A stretch of 14,881 nucleotides of DNA, taken from positions 1 through 14,881 of the forward strand of contig JAEOSA010000030.1 in assembly GCA_016840595.1 (NCBI GenBank), read 5' to 3'. This document shows positions 5,474 through 13,131 of the stretch, piece after piece. The number at the start of each line of letters is the position of its first letter. Positions within the stretch are counted from its first letter, which is position 1. Origin of the DNA: Candidatus Hermodarchaeota archaeon. GTDB taxonomy: Archaea; Asgardarchaeota; Hermodarchaeia; Hermodarchaeales; Hermodarchaeaceae. Below the pieces are notes generated by a model. That model did no database searches, had not been told where the DNA came from, and worked only from the letters and a program-made list of their open reading frames with translations. The position numbers and the translations under genes are program-made.

Positions 5474-8400
5474 TTGAGACGAATTCGTGTTGCAGTTACC
5501 CTCGTGTTTACTCTTGTTCTCCTGTGTATGCCACTTGTTTCCGATCAAAGACCACCCAGTATTGATTTGAAGAATTCAGAAGTTATTGGTGCTGACCTTT
5601 TCTCTGAAGGTTTTCAAAGCACAGAACTTGAAGACTATCGTGTATCCGACCCTCCTTTGCAAACTGTTAACCCTCCAGTTCCTTATCAGCATGAACCTAC
5701 CTGGAATCATACGTACGGATATGAGAACCAGGTCCAAGCAGCTGAGGATCATATTTTGTGTAGTGATGGTGGTTACGCACTTGTTGGTGTGTCTGGTTTT
5801 GACATCAGAGTGGATCGTACTGATAGTGTCGGAATCCATCAATGGAATCGGACCTATGGAGGAGTGGATTTTGAGAGTAGCTCAGCAATACTCGAAAATT
5901 CTAGTGGAGGATTCATCATTGCCGGTTATACCCGGAGTTATGGTGCGGGTGACTTCGATGTCTGGATTCTGCGAATTGATGCAGTGGGCAACCCTCTGTG
6001 GAATACGACCTTTGGGGGACCAGGTAGTGACTATGCCCAATCCATGATTGAATGTAATGATGGCGGGTATGCAATTATTGGTTATACGAACAGTTTTGGC
6101 GCTGGCGAAATGGATGTTTGGTTGATACGACTCGATGCTGATGGAAATCACCTCTGGAACGCCACTTTTGGTGGAACGCAATTTGATTATGGAACTGATC
6201 TAGTTCAACATCCCGACAATGGCTTTATCATTGGAGGCTATACCGGTCCACCAGGTGACTATGATTTCTATTGTATCCGAACCAACTCAACAGGCCACTC
6301 TCTTTGGGAACGTACATATGTTCGACCGAGTTATGATTTATGCCATACAGTCTGGCGGGCGAGTAATGGAATCATTGTTCTTGCTGGAGAAGGGTATAAC
6401 CCGGTATCTGGAAGTACTGATGGTCAGATTCTTTTTCTTGACAATAATGGGAATTTAATGTGGGACTATTTCTATGGTGAGACTCAGCTTGATGTGTTTC
6501 GTGATATCGTTGCATGTGATGCTGGTGGTTATGCCCTTTGTGGATTTACTTATAGCTATGACTTGACGTATTATTCGAAATTGTGGGTTGTCCGAACAGA
6601 CGAATGGGGGAACATGACTTGGTATGGCTCTGTTGGTTCATCTCCGGATCTTTCATATGGCGGATCCATTGTCGAAGATAGTTTTGGGAATCTTACTATT
6701 GCGGGTCATGTGAATAGATCAATTGATGGTCATCACGCCTTCTGGCTTGTGAATTATGAGCCATTGAATATTGTCTGGAGAGATGTGCCTACTGACCAGG
6801 TTGTTGGTGTTGATGAGCAGTTTGTTTACAACGTTGAAGCATTAACAGTGGTATTGATTGATCAGTATTGGATTAATGATACTACTCATTTTTCGATTGA
6901 CTTGTGGGGAGAAATCCGTAATGCTACGCCTCTAACACCGAGTAAATATGGGTTAGAGGTTTGGGCTAATGATACGAATAATGAGATAATCACTGCGTCA
7001 TTTTCTGTCACCGTTACACATTCAGATGCATGGACTGTGCTGGTGTATCTTGATGGTGATAACGATTTAGAGGAGTATGCATTTAGTGATTTGAACTCGA
7101 TGGAAACGGTTTTGCCATCACCAGATGTCAATGTTCTTGTGTTCGTGGATTTTTGGTCGACATTGGTTGCTCCCTATAGTGGAGCTCGTTGTTACGAGGT
7201 CGCTTATGATACTAATCTGTATACGATTAATTCTTTGGAGCTTTCTCATCCACTGCCTTTGGAGCCCAATATGGGTGATTGGCGAACTCTTCGGGATTTC
7301 ATCGTGTTTGGGCAATCATATGCCCCAGCAGCCAATTATCTCCTTGTCTTATGGGATCATGGTTCGGGATATGAATCGGTATGTGTTGATGAAACTAATG
7401 GTGATTATCTGAGTATGCGTGAAGTCCAAACTGCCCTGAGTGATCCCCAGGTTGAGTATTTGGACGTTGTTGCCTTCGATGCCTGTTTGATGGGACAACT
7501 CGAAGTTGCCTATGAGCTGCGTGATGTTACTGATTATCTTGTCTTTTCCGAAGAGGGTGTGCCAGTTAGTGGATTTCCGTATGAGGATATTCTGGCGAAC
7601 CTCACTTCATTCCCCGATTCAAAACCTTTGACTGTGGCAGAAGGTATGCCATATTATTATGGTGTCTCTTATCGAGTTGGCGGTCGATATCATGATCCTT
7701 TGCTAAATTGGGCCTGTTTGTCCTCTGTTTATACATCTCAGCTCCAAGACATTGTTACTAGCTTGCAACTCCTCGGTTCTGAACTCAGGTCATTACTGGA
7801 TTCACCGATGGTGTATGATAGGGTGTGTATTGCTCGCGTGTTTACTCAAGGTTTTACACGTGCAGATTTTGTTGATTTGGGGGGGTTCGCTTCAGCTTTA
7901 GCGAATGTCTTTAGTGACTCCATGTATCCCCAGTTAGAAACCTTAGCCAGGGATCTTAGTGATGCTGTCGCAGCCGCAATAGTTCATGAAGAACATCTTT
8001 CTGGTGTCCCAGAGGCTACAGGGCTAGCTGTGGTTCTTAACAAGTTTATTGCGGATTTGGATCTCGCAGATGATACGATTTGGGATGAATTCATGGATGA
8101 ATTTACTGATGTGGGATCCACAAGAGGCACGGCTATTGGATTAAGTGCGAATGCTGAGTATTTTGGATATTTGGAATGGGCTGAGGATTCGGTCTATTAT
8201 GAATTCGTTCCTACGGTGACTGGGTTATACACATTTGGCTTGGAAGCATTCTTGCTGGAGTATTTCACAGACTTTGACATGTATCTTTACGATGAATACA
8301 ATGAGGTCTTAGCCAGTTCACTTGGGAGTGACTCGACTGAGTCATTCACTGTTCACCTGACTCGTGGAGATACATACCATATTGAAGTATACTCCTTTCC

Positions 8401-8710
8401 GGGTGATACTGACGGCGTTGGCGTCTTCCACCTTACGGTTCAACAGGGTGTGACTACATTACCTCAAGCTGAATTCTGGGTAATCGTCATGGTTATTGGA
8501 ATCGTTGCGATTGTTGTGGTTACGATTACTGTTATGATCTTTCTGCTAAGAAGAGGGCCCTCAATACCGAAACCCCCACCACGTCGATACGAACACCCTC
8601 CAGACACTCCTCCGTCGCAGCGACCAGAAACTATGCGATTCTGTGCTTATTGTGGTGCACTAATCCCTTCACGAGCGCACTATTGTCCCGTCTGCGGTTC
8701 CTCGGTGTAG
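5474..8710 (+). CDS. Exported, membrane-anchored clostripain-like (C11) peptidase with beta-propeller and zinc ribbon
   Basis: A 1078-residue multidomain protein. Residues 1-23 are a signal peptide (RRIR then a hydrophobic core). From 77 to about 430 there are seven repeats of about 50 residues, each opening with W (77, 124, 176, 228, 278, 330, 383), mostly in a WN.T(Y/F)GG context and containing GGY/F..GYT, predicted to form a seven-bladed propeller. An Ig/cadherin-like domain follows (about 431-516). The C11 cysteine peptidase spans about 519-900: WTVLVYLDGDNDLE, the His motif WDHGSG (His629) and the Cys motif FDACLMG (Cys671) match the catalytic dyad of clostripain relatives. A PPC-type beta domain (about 909-991), one membrane helix (1001-1025), a Pro-rich linker and a CxxC-x10-CxxC zinc ribbon (1057-1074) complete it. 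The enzyme should face outward with the zinc ribbon inside. C11 enzymes usually cut after Arg or Lys. The start is TTG 5474, with AGGTGG (5462-5467) as ribosome site. Confidence 0.93.
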   Translation: MRRIRVAVTLVFTLVLLCMPLVSDQRPPSIDLKNSEVIGADLFSEGFQSTELEDYRVSDPPLQTVNPPVPYQHEPTWNHTYGYENQVQAAEDHILCSDGGYALVGVSGFDIRVDRTDSVGIHQWNRTYGGVDFESSSAILENSSGGFIIAGYTRSYGAGDFDVWILRIDAVGNPLWNTTFGGPGSDYAQSMIECNDGGYAIIGYTNSFGAGEMDVWLIRLDADGNHLWNATFGGTQFDYGTDLVQHPDNGFIIGGYTGPPGDYDFYCIRTNSTGHSLWERTYVRPSYDLCHTVWRASNGIIVLAGEGYNPVSGSTDGQILFLDNNGNLMWDYFYGETQLDVFRDIVACDAGGYALCGFTYSYDLTYYSKLWVVRTDEWGNMTWYGSVGSSPDLSYGGSIVEDSFGNLTIAGHVNRSIDGHHAFWLVNYEPLNIVWRDVPTDQVVGVDEQFVYNVEALTVVLIDQYWINDTTHFSIDLWGEIRNATPLTPSKYGLEVWANDTNNEIITASFSVTVTHSDAWTVLVYLDGDNDLEEYAFSDLNSMETVLPSPDVNVLVFVDFWSTLVAPYSGARCYEVAYDTNLYTINSLELSHPLPLEPNMGDWRTLRDFIVFGQSYAPAANYLLVLWDHGSGYESVCVDETNGDYLSMREVQTALSDPQVEYLDVVAFDACLMGQLEVAYELRDVTDYLVFSEEGVPVSGFPYEDILANLTSFPDSKPLTVAEGMPYYYGVSYRVGGRYHDPLLNWACLSSVYTSQLQDIVTSLQLLGSELRSLLDSPMVYDRVCIARVFTQGFTRADFVDLGGFASALANVFSDSMYPQLETLARDLSDAVAAAIVHEEHLSGVPEATGLAVVLNKFIADLDLADDTIWDEFMDEFTDVGSTRGTAIGLSANAEYFGYLEWAEDSVYYEFVPTVTGLYTFGLEAFLLEYFTDFDMYLYDEYNEVLASSLGSDSTESFTVHLTRGDTYHIEVYSFPGDTDGVGVFHLTVQQGVTTLPQAEFWVIVMVIGIVAIVVVTITVMIFLLRRGPSIPKPPPRRYEHPPDTPPSQRPETMRFCAYCGALIPSRAHYCPVCGSSV

Positions 8711-8787
8711 CAATATTGTCAGGGAAGCTTCTTCTCACATGACTAACCCACATTCCTAGAAGAGAGCTAAATCCGTACAAAAAAACC

Positions 8788-8817
8788 CCTTTTAGTTCCT
8801 AAAGAAGGTGATTCTTT
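8788..8817 (+). terminator. Weak hairpin and T-run after the peptidase gene
   Basis: CCTTTTAG (8788-8795) can pair with CTAA (8799-8802) and AAGG (8805-8808) across a 2-base bulge, and four T residues follow at 8814-8817. This could end the peptidase transcript; the hairpin is imperfect and the T-run short. The rest of the gap from 8711 to 8835 shows nothing else I can name. Confidence 0.3.
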
Positions 8818-8835
8818 TGCATTCGAGATTTCGGC

Positions 8836-8843
8836 TTTAAATA
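8836..8843 (+). promoter_or_regulatory. TATA box of the polymerase gene
   Basis: TTTAAATA is close to the archaeal TATA consensus and is centred about 33 bp before ATG 8873. Transcription would begin near 8864, leaving a leader of about ten bases without a Shine-Dalgarno, so initiation is nearly leaderless. Confidence 0.6.
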
Positions 8844-8872
8844 GGTAAGCGGGAGACACGCTCTGACAGACA

Positions 8873-11800
8873 ATGCGTGGCTGGATCCTCGACATAACCG
8901 CCCAGCCGGACCATTTGACCCTGTGGTTACGAACGGCTGAGGCGTGTGTACCACTGGAGGTGTCCTATCAGCCACGGTTCTACTTACATGCGCCGGGCGT
9001 CCAATTCGAGGACTATGCGCCGCTATTTGAGAGTCACCCCCACGTGAGCGCCGTGACACCCGAGTTTCATCGGCTGCAGCTGCGGGGCCCGCGACGTCCG
9101 GTTCTCGCCGTTACAGTTTCCTCCTGCACCCAACTCCCCCGTGTCGTCCGCGAACTCAAAGCCCTCGCCGTTCCCCGTTTTCGCGTCTTCAACGGCGATC
9201 TCTCTGCAACGCAGCTGTGGTATCTCGAGCAGCAGCGCTACCCCTTCGAACAGGTAGAGGTCCACACCAATCAGTCGAGGACCCGCGTGACCCGAATCGA
9301 CTCCTGCGACTCCCAATTGGCTCTCGACTATGATCTCCCTCCCTTCGACACCGTGGACCTCCGCCTGGAAGGGGAGGACCTTTTCACCGCAGCCAGCTCC
9401 AAAGGGGACACCCTACAGACCACCGAACCCATGATGCTCCAAGACTGGATCACCGCCCAGAATCCCGACATCATTTTCACCGAGAGAGGTGACGCCCACA
9501 TTTTACCAGCACTCATCCAACGCGTCGGCGAGGCAGGAATGTTACAACAGTTCTCCTTGAACCGTGACCACACACCCCACGTCTTTAGTGATAAGACCTT
9601 GCCTGCTGGCCGTGCCGTGTTCCGATATGGCGGTCCAGTCTTCTATCGACCGCACCCCTTCATTCTGCGAGGACGGTTACACTTGGACCGATCATATATG
9701 ACCTTTGGCGACTTCCACGGCTTGATTGAGGGATGTCGACTCACTGCCTTTCCGCCACAACGCATGGCACGCAGCAGCCCCGGCACAGGGATTAACATGC
9801 TACAGATGCAGGAAGCCCTCAGACGTGGTGTGCTAATCCCGGAAACCAAAGCCGACCCCGAACAGTACAAGACGGGCATCGAACTGCTCAACGCAGACCG
9901 AGGTGGTCATGTCATTACTCCGCGTGTCGGAGTGTTCAGTGATGTGGGGGAACTCGATTTTCTGTCCATGTATCCATCACTGATGGTCAAACACAACATC
10001 TCCCCCGAGGCACTCTTCTGTGACTGCTGCCCCGATGACGCCACCATCGTCCCCGAACTAGGCTACTGGCTGTGCCAACGAGAAATCGGAATCGTCCCTA
10101 CCTTCCTCAAACCAATACTTGAGAAACGCACTTACTACAAGAAGCGCCGCCACGACAATCCAATCTATGAAGCCCGACAATCTGCCCTCAAATGGTTGCT
10201 CGTTGTGTGTTTGGATTCTGACGAGATAGTACCAGTAAGAATCAATGGTGACCTACAACTTGTTAAGATAGGACAATTTATCGACCAACATCTTACGTCG
10301 CCTAGCGTACAACCTTGCCATCTTGATGTCCAGGTTATCGGGCTGGATGAGCAGTACAAAGCAACCTTCGCCCCAGTGAAGCAGTTCTTCAAGCTTAACG
10401 CACCAGACACTCTTCTTAAGGTCATTTTGGAGGGAGGTCGAGAGATTACCCTTACCCCCGATCACCCATCCTATGTTCTTGACAATGGCCGATTGATGAC
10501 TAAAGAAACTCGACAACTCAAACGCGGTGACTTTCTACCTGTCATGCTATCTGTTCCTTCAAGCTCGAAACAAAAGCAATTTGACTTCATAGAAATTCTC
10601 CTCAACCAGCATTCTAGGAACACCCTTGATACGTGGAGAGTCCATGGTCCTATCTTAAGAAAAGCCATCATAGAGAATCGCAATACAATCATGTCTGCTT
10701 TGTCTCAGGGCAGTCATACTGTCCAAGCCCTCAACAACTGGCAGCGAGAAGGGTACATCCCCCTCCGATATTTCAAGTTGCTTCACCTCTCTGCTGAAAA
10801 ACATCGACAGTTGCAAATTGGGCGGGGAAGACGCAAGGGTGGACTAGTGAAATGGATTCCTGCCACAGTGTCGCTTGATGAGAATCTAGCTTTCCTGTTA
10901 GGCTTCTTTGTCGGAGATGGAAGTGCAACTCGGAACATGATCCGACTAGATGTGAATGCAGAAGATGTTGCCCTCCTCAAGAGAATCAACCGAATCATTT
11001 CGACGAGCTTTGGTCTGAAAGGACAGATCCGTAAAGAAACAAATGCAAACATGTACGTCATACAAATCAATAGCACCGCTCTCGTTGAATTATTGGAAAA
11101 GGCATTCTTGATTGGACATACAGCGAGTCAAGGTCGACTTCAAATACCGTTCTATATCCTTAATGCGCCAAGAGCAGTGCGTTACGAGTTTCTTGCAGGC
11201 CTCATCGCAAGCGATGGATCTATCGAAAAGACCCGAAACGTAATTCGAATAGGCACTAAAAGCGAAAAGTTACTCAACCAGTTGGGCTACATGGCATTAA
11301 CCTTGGACATCGATTTCCTGCTAAACCGTTCCAAAAAGAAAGGCGTGACACATGCATTCCGCATCAATGGAATGCGAAGCCTGACCGAAATCCTATCCCA
11401 CAGTTCCCTGAAAAGAAAACACGAGCGGATCCTCCGCAGCAAGAACGCTAGCCAACGTCCACATTCACTAATCAGAGGAATTCCCGTTCACGAAACTCGT
11501 TTACGCCAGCTTGCTCAGAAGTATCGAACAGTCAGAAACCCACGAATTGATCTAGCTGAGAGAACTCAACGAGCAGCTGCAACAACACAGATAGCCAAAC
11601 TTCTTGATAAACCGACGCTCTCCAAAATAGACCAAGAGCAACTAGCCTTCATCAAACAGTTGATAGAAAGCGATATTGGTTTTTCCAAGGTTACGGAAAT
11701 CGCTAAAGTAACACCCACATCCAAGTATGTGTACTGCTTCGAAGTAGATAGCCCCTTATCAGGATTCGCAGCTGGGAAAGGAGGCATCTTTACACACAAC

Positions 11801-12667
11801 TGTTTTGGCTATTTGGGTTTTCGGGCCTCACGTTTTGGTCGTGTCGAAGCTTATGAGTGTGTCACGGCATTTAGTCGTCGCGTCCTCTTACAGACCAAAG
11901 CCGTAAGCGAACAGCGAGGATTCCAAGTGCTCCATGGTATTGTGGATTGTGTCTGGCTCCAAAAACCGGGAGCCACCGTCGACGACTATCTAGCGGTAGG
12001 TGAAGCCATCCAAGAGAAAACGGGACTGTCGATGGAGTTTGAAGGGCGCTACCGCTGGATTATGTTCCTCCCCTGCCGCAATCAGCCCTATGGTGCTCTA
12101 ACCCGTTACTGCGGCGTCAAAGAAGATGGCACCATCAAAGTACGTGGCATCGAACTCCGACGCCGTGACACCCCACCATATATCAAGCAGCTTCAAATGG
12201 ACCTACTGACCTGTCTTGCGGGTGCCGAAGAAGCTGAAGAGATGCAAGAGATGCTGCCCCAGCTCTTCGACATCGTCAAAGACTATCTAGAACGTCTGCA
12301 TAATGGTGACGTGGCTATCGATGATCTCGTCATCACCCAAAATATCAGTCGGTCACCAGGCGAATATCAACAGCAGTGTAGCCAAGCCATCGCAGCTGAA
12401 CTAGCGATGCGGTATGGCCAAGACATCCAGCCTGGACAACCCGTTCGCTACGTACATACTGATGCCCTGTCACGCCATCCCCTACGCCGCGTCGCACTTC
12501 CTCACACATCAGCTGCAACCCACTACGACAAAGACAAATACGCACAACTGCTACTCCGCGCAGCAGATACTCTCCTCACGCCGCTTGGCTGGAATTACGA
12601 ACGGCTGGTTGAACATTTCAATGAAAAACCAATCCAAACACTCTTGGACCCGCATCTTAGGGGTTGA
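8873..12667 (+). CDS. polB: Divergent archaeal B-family DNA polymerase, intein-containing precursor
   Basis: A 1264-residue precursor; removing the 531-residue intein leaves a 733-residue family B DNA polymerase. Motif A is LDFLSMYPSL with catalytic Asp362. Motif B, rejoined after splicing, reads ALKWLLVV-CFGYLGF: the Lys is kept but the usual Asn (KxxxNxxYG) is Val and Tyr is Phe. Motif C is HGIVDC in place of YGDTDS; the second, metal-binding Asp (1025) remains and the first is Ile. The palm/thumb motif RGIELRRRD (1091-1099) is present. The exonuclease region is eroded: motif II reads TERGDAHI where NxxxFD is expected, so its Asn and catalytic Asp are missing, and no clear motif I or III is seen. 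This suggests no proofreading, as in the archaeal PolB2 class, once described as inactivated and later linked to translesion synthesis. Membership in that class is inference. The exteins are much richer in G+C than neighbouring genes. Confidence 0.9.
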   Translation: MRGWILDITAQPDHLTLWLRTAEACVPLEVSYQPRFYLHAPGVQFEDYAPLFESHPHVSAVTPEFHRLQLRGPRRPVLAVTVSSCTQLPRVVRELKALAVPRFRVFNGDLSATQLWYLEQQRYPFEQVEVHTNQSRTRVTRIDSCDSQLALDYDLPPFDTVDLRLEGEDLFTAASSKGDTLQTTEPMMLQDWITAQNPDIIFTERGDAHILPALIQRVGEAGMLQQFSLNRDHTPHVFSDKTLPAGRAVFRYGGPVFYRPHPFILRGRLHLDRSYMTFGDFHGLIEGCRLTAFPPQRMARSSPGTGINMLQMQEALRRGVLIPETKADPEQYKTGIELLNADRGGHVITPRVGVFSDVGELDFLSMYPSLMVKHNISPEALFCDCCPDDATIVPELGYWLCQREIGIVPTFLKPILEKRTYYKKRRHDNPIYEARQSALKWLLVVCLDSDEIVPVRINGDLQLVKIGQFIDQHLTSPSVQPCHLDVQVIGLDEQYKATFAPVKQFFKLNAPDTLLKVILEGGREITLTPDHPSYVLDNGRLMTKETRQLKRGDFLPVMLSVPSSSKQKQFDFIEILLNQHSRNTLDTWRVHGPILRKAIIENRNTIMSALSQGSHTVQALNNWQREGYIPLRYFKLLHLSAEKHRQLQIGRGRRKGGLVKWIPATVSLDENLAFLLGFFVGDGSATRNMIRLDVNAEDVALLKRINRIISTSFGLKGQIRKETNANMYVIQINSTALVELLEKAFLIGHTASQGRLQIPFYILNAPRAVRYEFLAGLIASDGSIEKTRNVIRIGTKSEKLLNQLGYMALTLDIDFLLNRSKKKGVTHAFRINGMRSLTEILSHSSLKRKHERILRSKNASQRPHSLIRGIPVHETRLRQLAQKYRTVRNPRIDLAERTQRAAATTQIAKLLDKPTLSKIDQEQLAFIKQLIESDIGFSKVTEIAKVTPTSKYVYCFEVDSPLSGFAAGKGGIFTHNCFGYLGFRASRFGRVEAYECVTAFSRRVLLQTKAVSEQRGFQVLHGIVDCVWLQKPGATVDDYLAVGEAIQEKTGLSMEFEGRYRWIMFLPCRNQPYGALTRYCGVKEDGTIKVRGIELRRRDTPPYIKQLQMDLLTCLAGAEEAEEMQEMLPQLFDIVKDYLERLHNGDVAIDDLVITQNISRSPGEYQQQCSQAIAAELAMRYGQDIQPGQPVRYVHTDALSRHPLRRVALPHTSAATHYDKDKYAQLLLRAADTLLTPLGWNYERLVEHFNEKPIQTLLDPHLRG
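10208..11800 (+). mobile_element. Intein with LAGLIDADG homing endonuclease inside polymerase motif B
   Basis: A 531-residue protein intron (precursor residues 446-976). All splicing blocks are visible: Cys446 opening block A (CLDSDEIVPV), block B with TLTPDHPSYV (T528, H531), block F VYCFEVDSPLSGF, and block G GIFTHN ending in Asn976, followed by extein Cys977. The endonuclease domain has two LAGLIDADG motifs, LLGFFVGDGSA (Asp682) and LAGLIASDGSI (Asp781), both with the acidic residue, so homing activity may be intact. The insertion lies in motif B, between Val445 and Cys977, apparently one residue from the pol-b site known in Thermococcales polymerases. Composition differs from the host gene: bases 10561-10620 have 22 G+C of 60, whereas extein bases 9061-9120 have 39 of 60. 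Confidence 0.95.
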
Positions 12668-12669
12668 AA

Positions 12670-12692
12670 CTAGTTGGGCTCACTAGATTTTT
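12670..12692 (+). terminator. Terminator after the polymerase gene
   Basis: CTAGT (12670-12674) and ACTAG (12682-12686) form a 5-bp stem with a 7-base loop, then A and five T residues (12688-12692), beginning two bases after the stop codon. The same T-rich stretch also serves as a TATA candidate for the next gene. Confidence 0.45.
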
Positions 12693-12738
12693 AAGATAAT
12701 ACAGCTGTGGTGCAGTTCAACTATCATTTGATGATAGT
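12688..12738 (+). promoter_or_regulatory. Promoter with perfect inverted repeat before the four-helix protein
   Basis: TTTTTAAGAT (12688-12697) is a TATA candidate. About 25 bp downstream lies a perfect 8-bp inverted repeat, ACTATCAT (12720-12727) and ATGATAGT (12731-12738), with a TTG loop. It would overlap the transcription start, a usual place for an archaeal repressor site, or form a hairpin at the 5' end of the mRNA. AGAGGT at 12755-12760 is the likely ribosome site, 7 bases before the ATG. Confidence 0.45.
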
Positions 12739-12767
12739 AATACCAAATACTTCAAGAGGTATCTACA

Positions 12768-13100
12768 ATGGCAAAAAGTTCTATTCAAAAAGTTGGCGAG
12801 ATTCTCGTACTCATTGGTGCAATCATTTCACTGATTTTCGGTATCATCAGGCTCATCCCCGGTATCGGTTGGAGCATATTTCCAATATTCTGGGGCTGGG
12901 GCCTCGAACTTATCTTTGGTATCATTGTAATCATTGTATCCTTGATCACGCTAGCTACATCTGGTTTCATCAATCTCCCCTGGAAGCTTGAAAAGAATTG
13001 GATCATGCTTCTTATCCTAGGCATCATTCTCTTCATCTTTGGTGGAGACATTGGTGCCATTTTGGTGATAATTGGCGCAATACTTCTTATTTTCAAATAG
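12768..13100 (+). CDS. Small four-helix membrane protein, unknown function
   Basis: A 110-residue, very hydrophobic protein not matched to a family I can name. Predicted membrane segments are about 10-30, 44-66, 78-91 and 94-109, with short polar turns such as LPWKLEKNW between the second and third. Gly and Ile are abundant and the sequence GAI(I/L) recurs at 17-20, 96-98 and 103-105, suggesting tightly packed helices. There are no charged residues inside the membrane segments that would point to ion transport, and no Cys or His cluster. The start at ATG 12768 is supported by AGAGGT seven bases upstream. It has its own promoter-like region and a strong terminator, so it appears to be monocistronic. 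Confidence 0.7.
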   Translation: MAKSSIQKVGEILVLIGAIISLIFGIIRLIPGIGWSIFPIFWGWGLELIFGIIVIIVSLITLATSGFINLPWKLEKNWIMLLILGIILFIFGGDIGAILVIIGAILLIFK

Positions 13101-13102
13101 AT

Positions 13103-13131
13103 GAGGGGTACTTACCCCTCTGATCTTTTTT
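13103..13131 (+). terminator. Terminator hairpin between convergent genes
   Basis: GAGGGGTA (13103-13110) and TACCCCTC (13113-13120) form a perfect 8-bp inverted repeat with a 2-base centre (some inner pairs must open to form a loop). Six T residues follow at 13126-13131. It lies three bases past the stop of the four-helix gene and contains the stop codon (13112-13114) of the convergent aminotransferase. The T-tract favours termination of plus-strand transcription. Confidence 0.7.

Noticed and set aside
8873..12667. Polymerase as part of a casposon or other self-replicating element
   Set aside because: Casposon PolB genes travel with cas1 and terminal inverted repeats; neither is visible in this window, and the neighbours look chromosomal.
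12414..12686. 90-codon plus-strand frame at the end of the polymerase gene
   Set aside because: It is an alternate frame of the polymerase thumb region and shows no independent signals.
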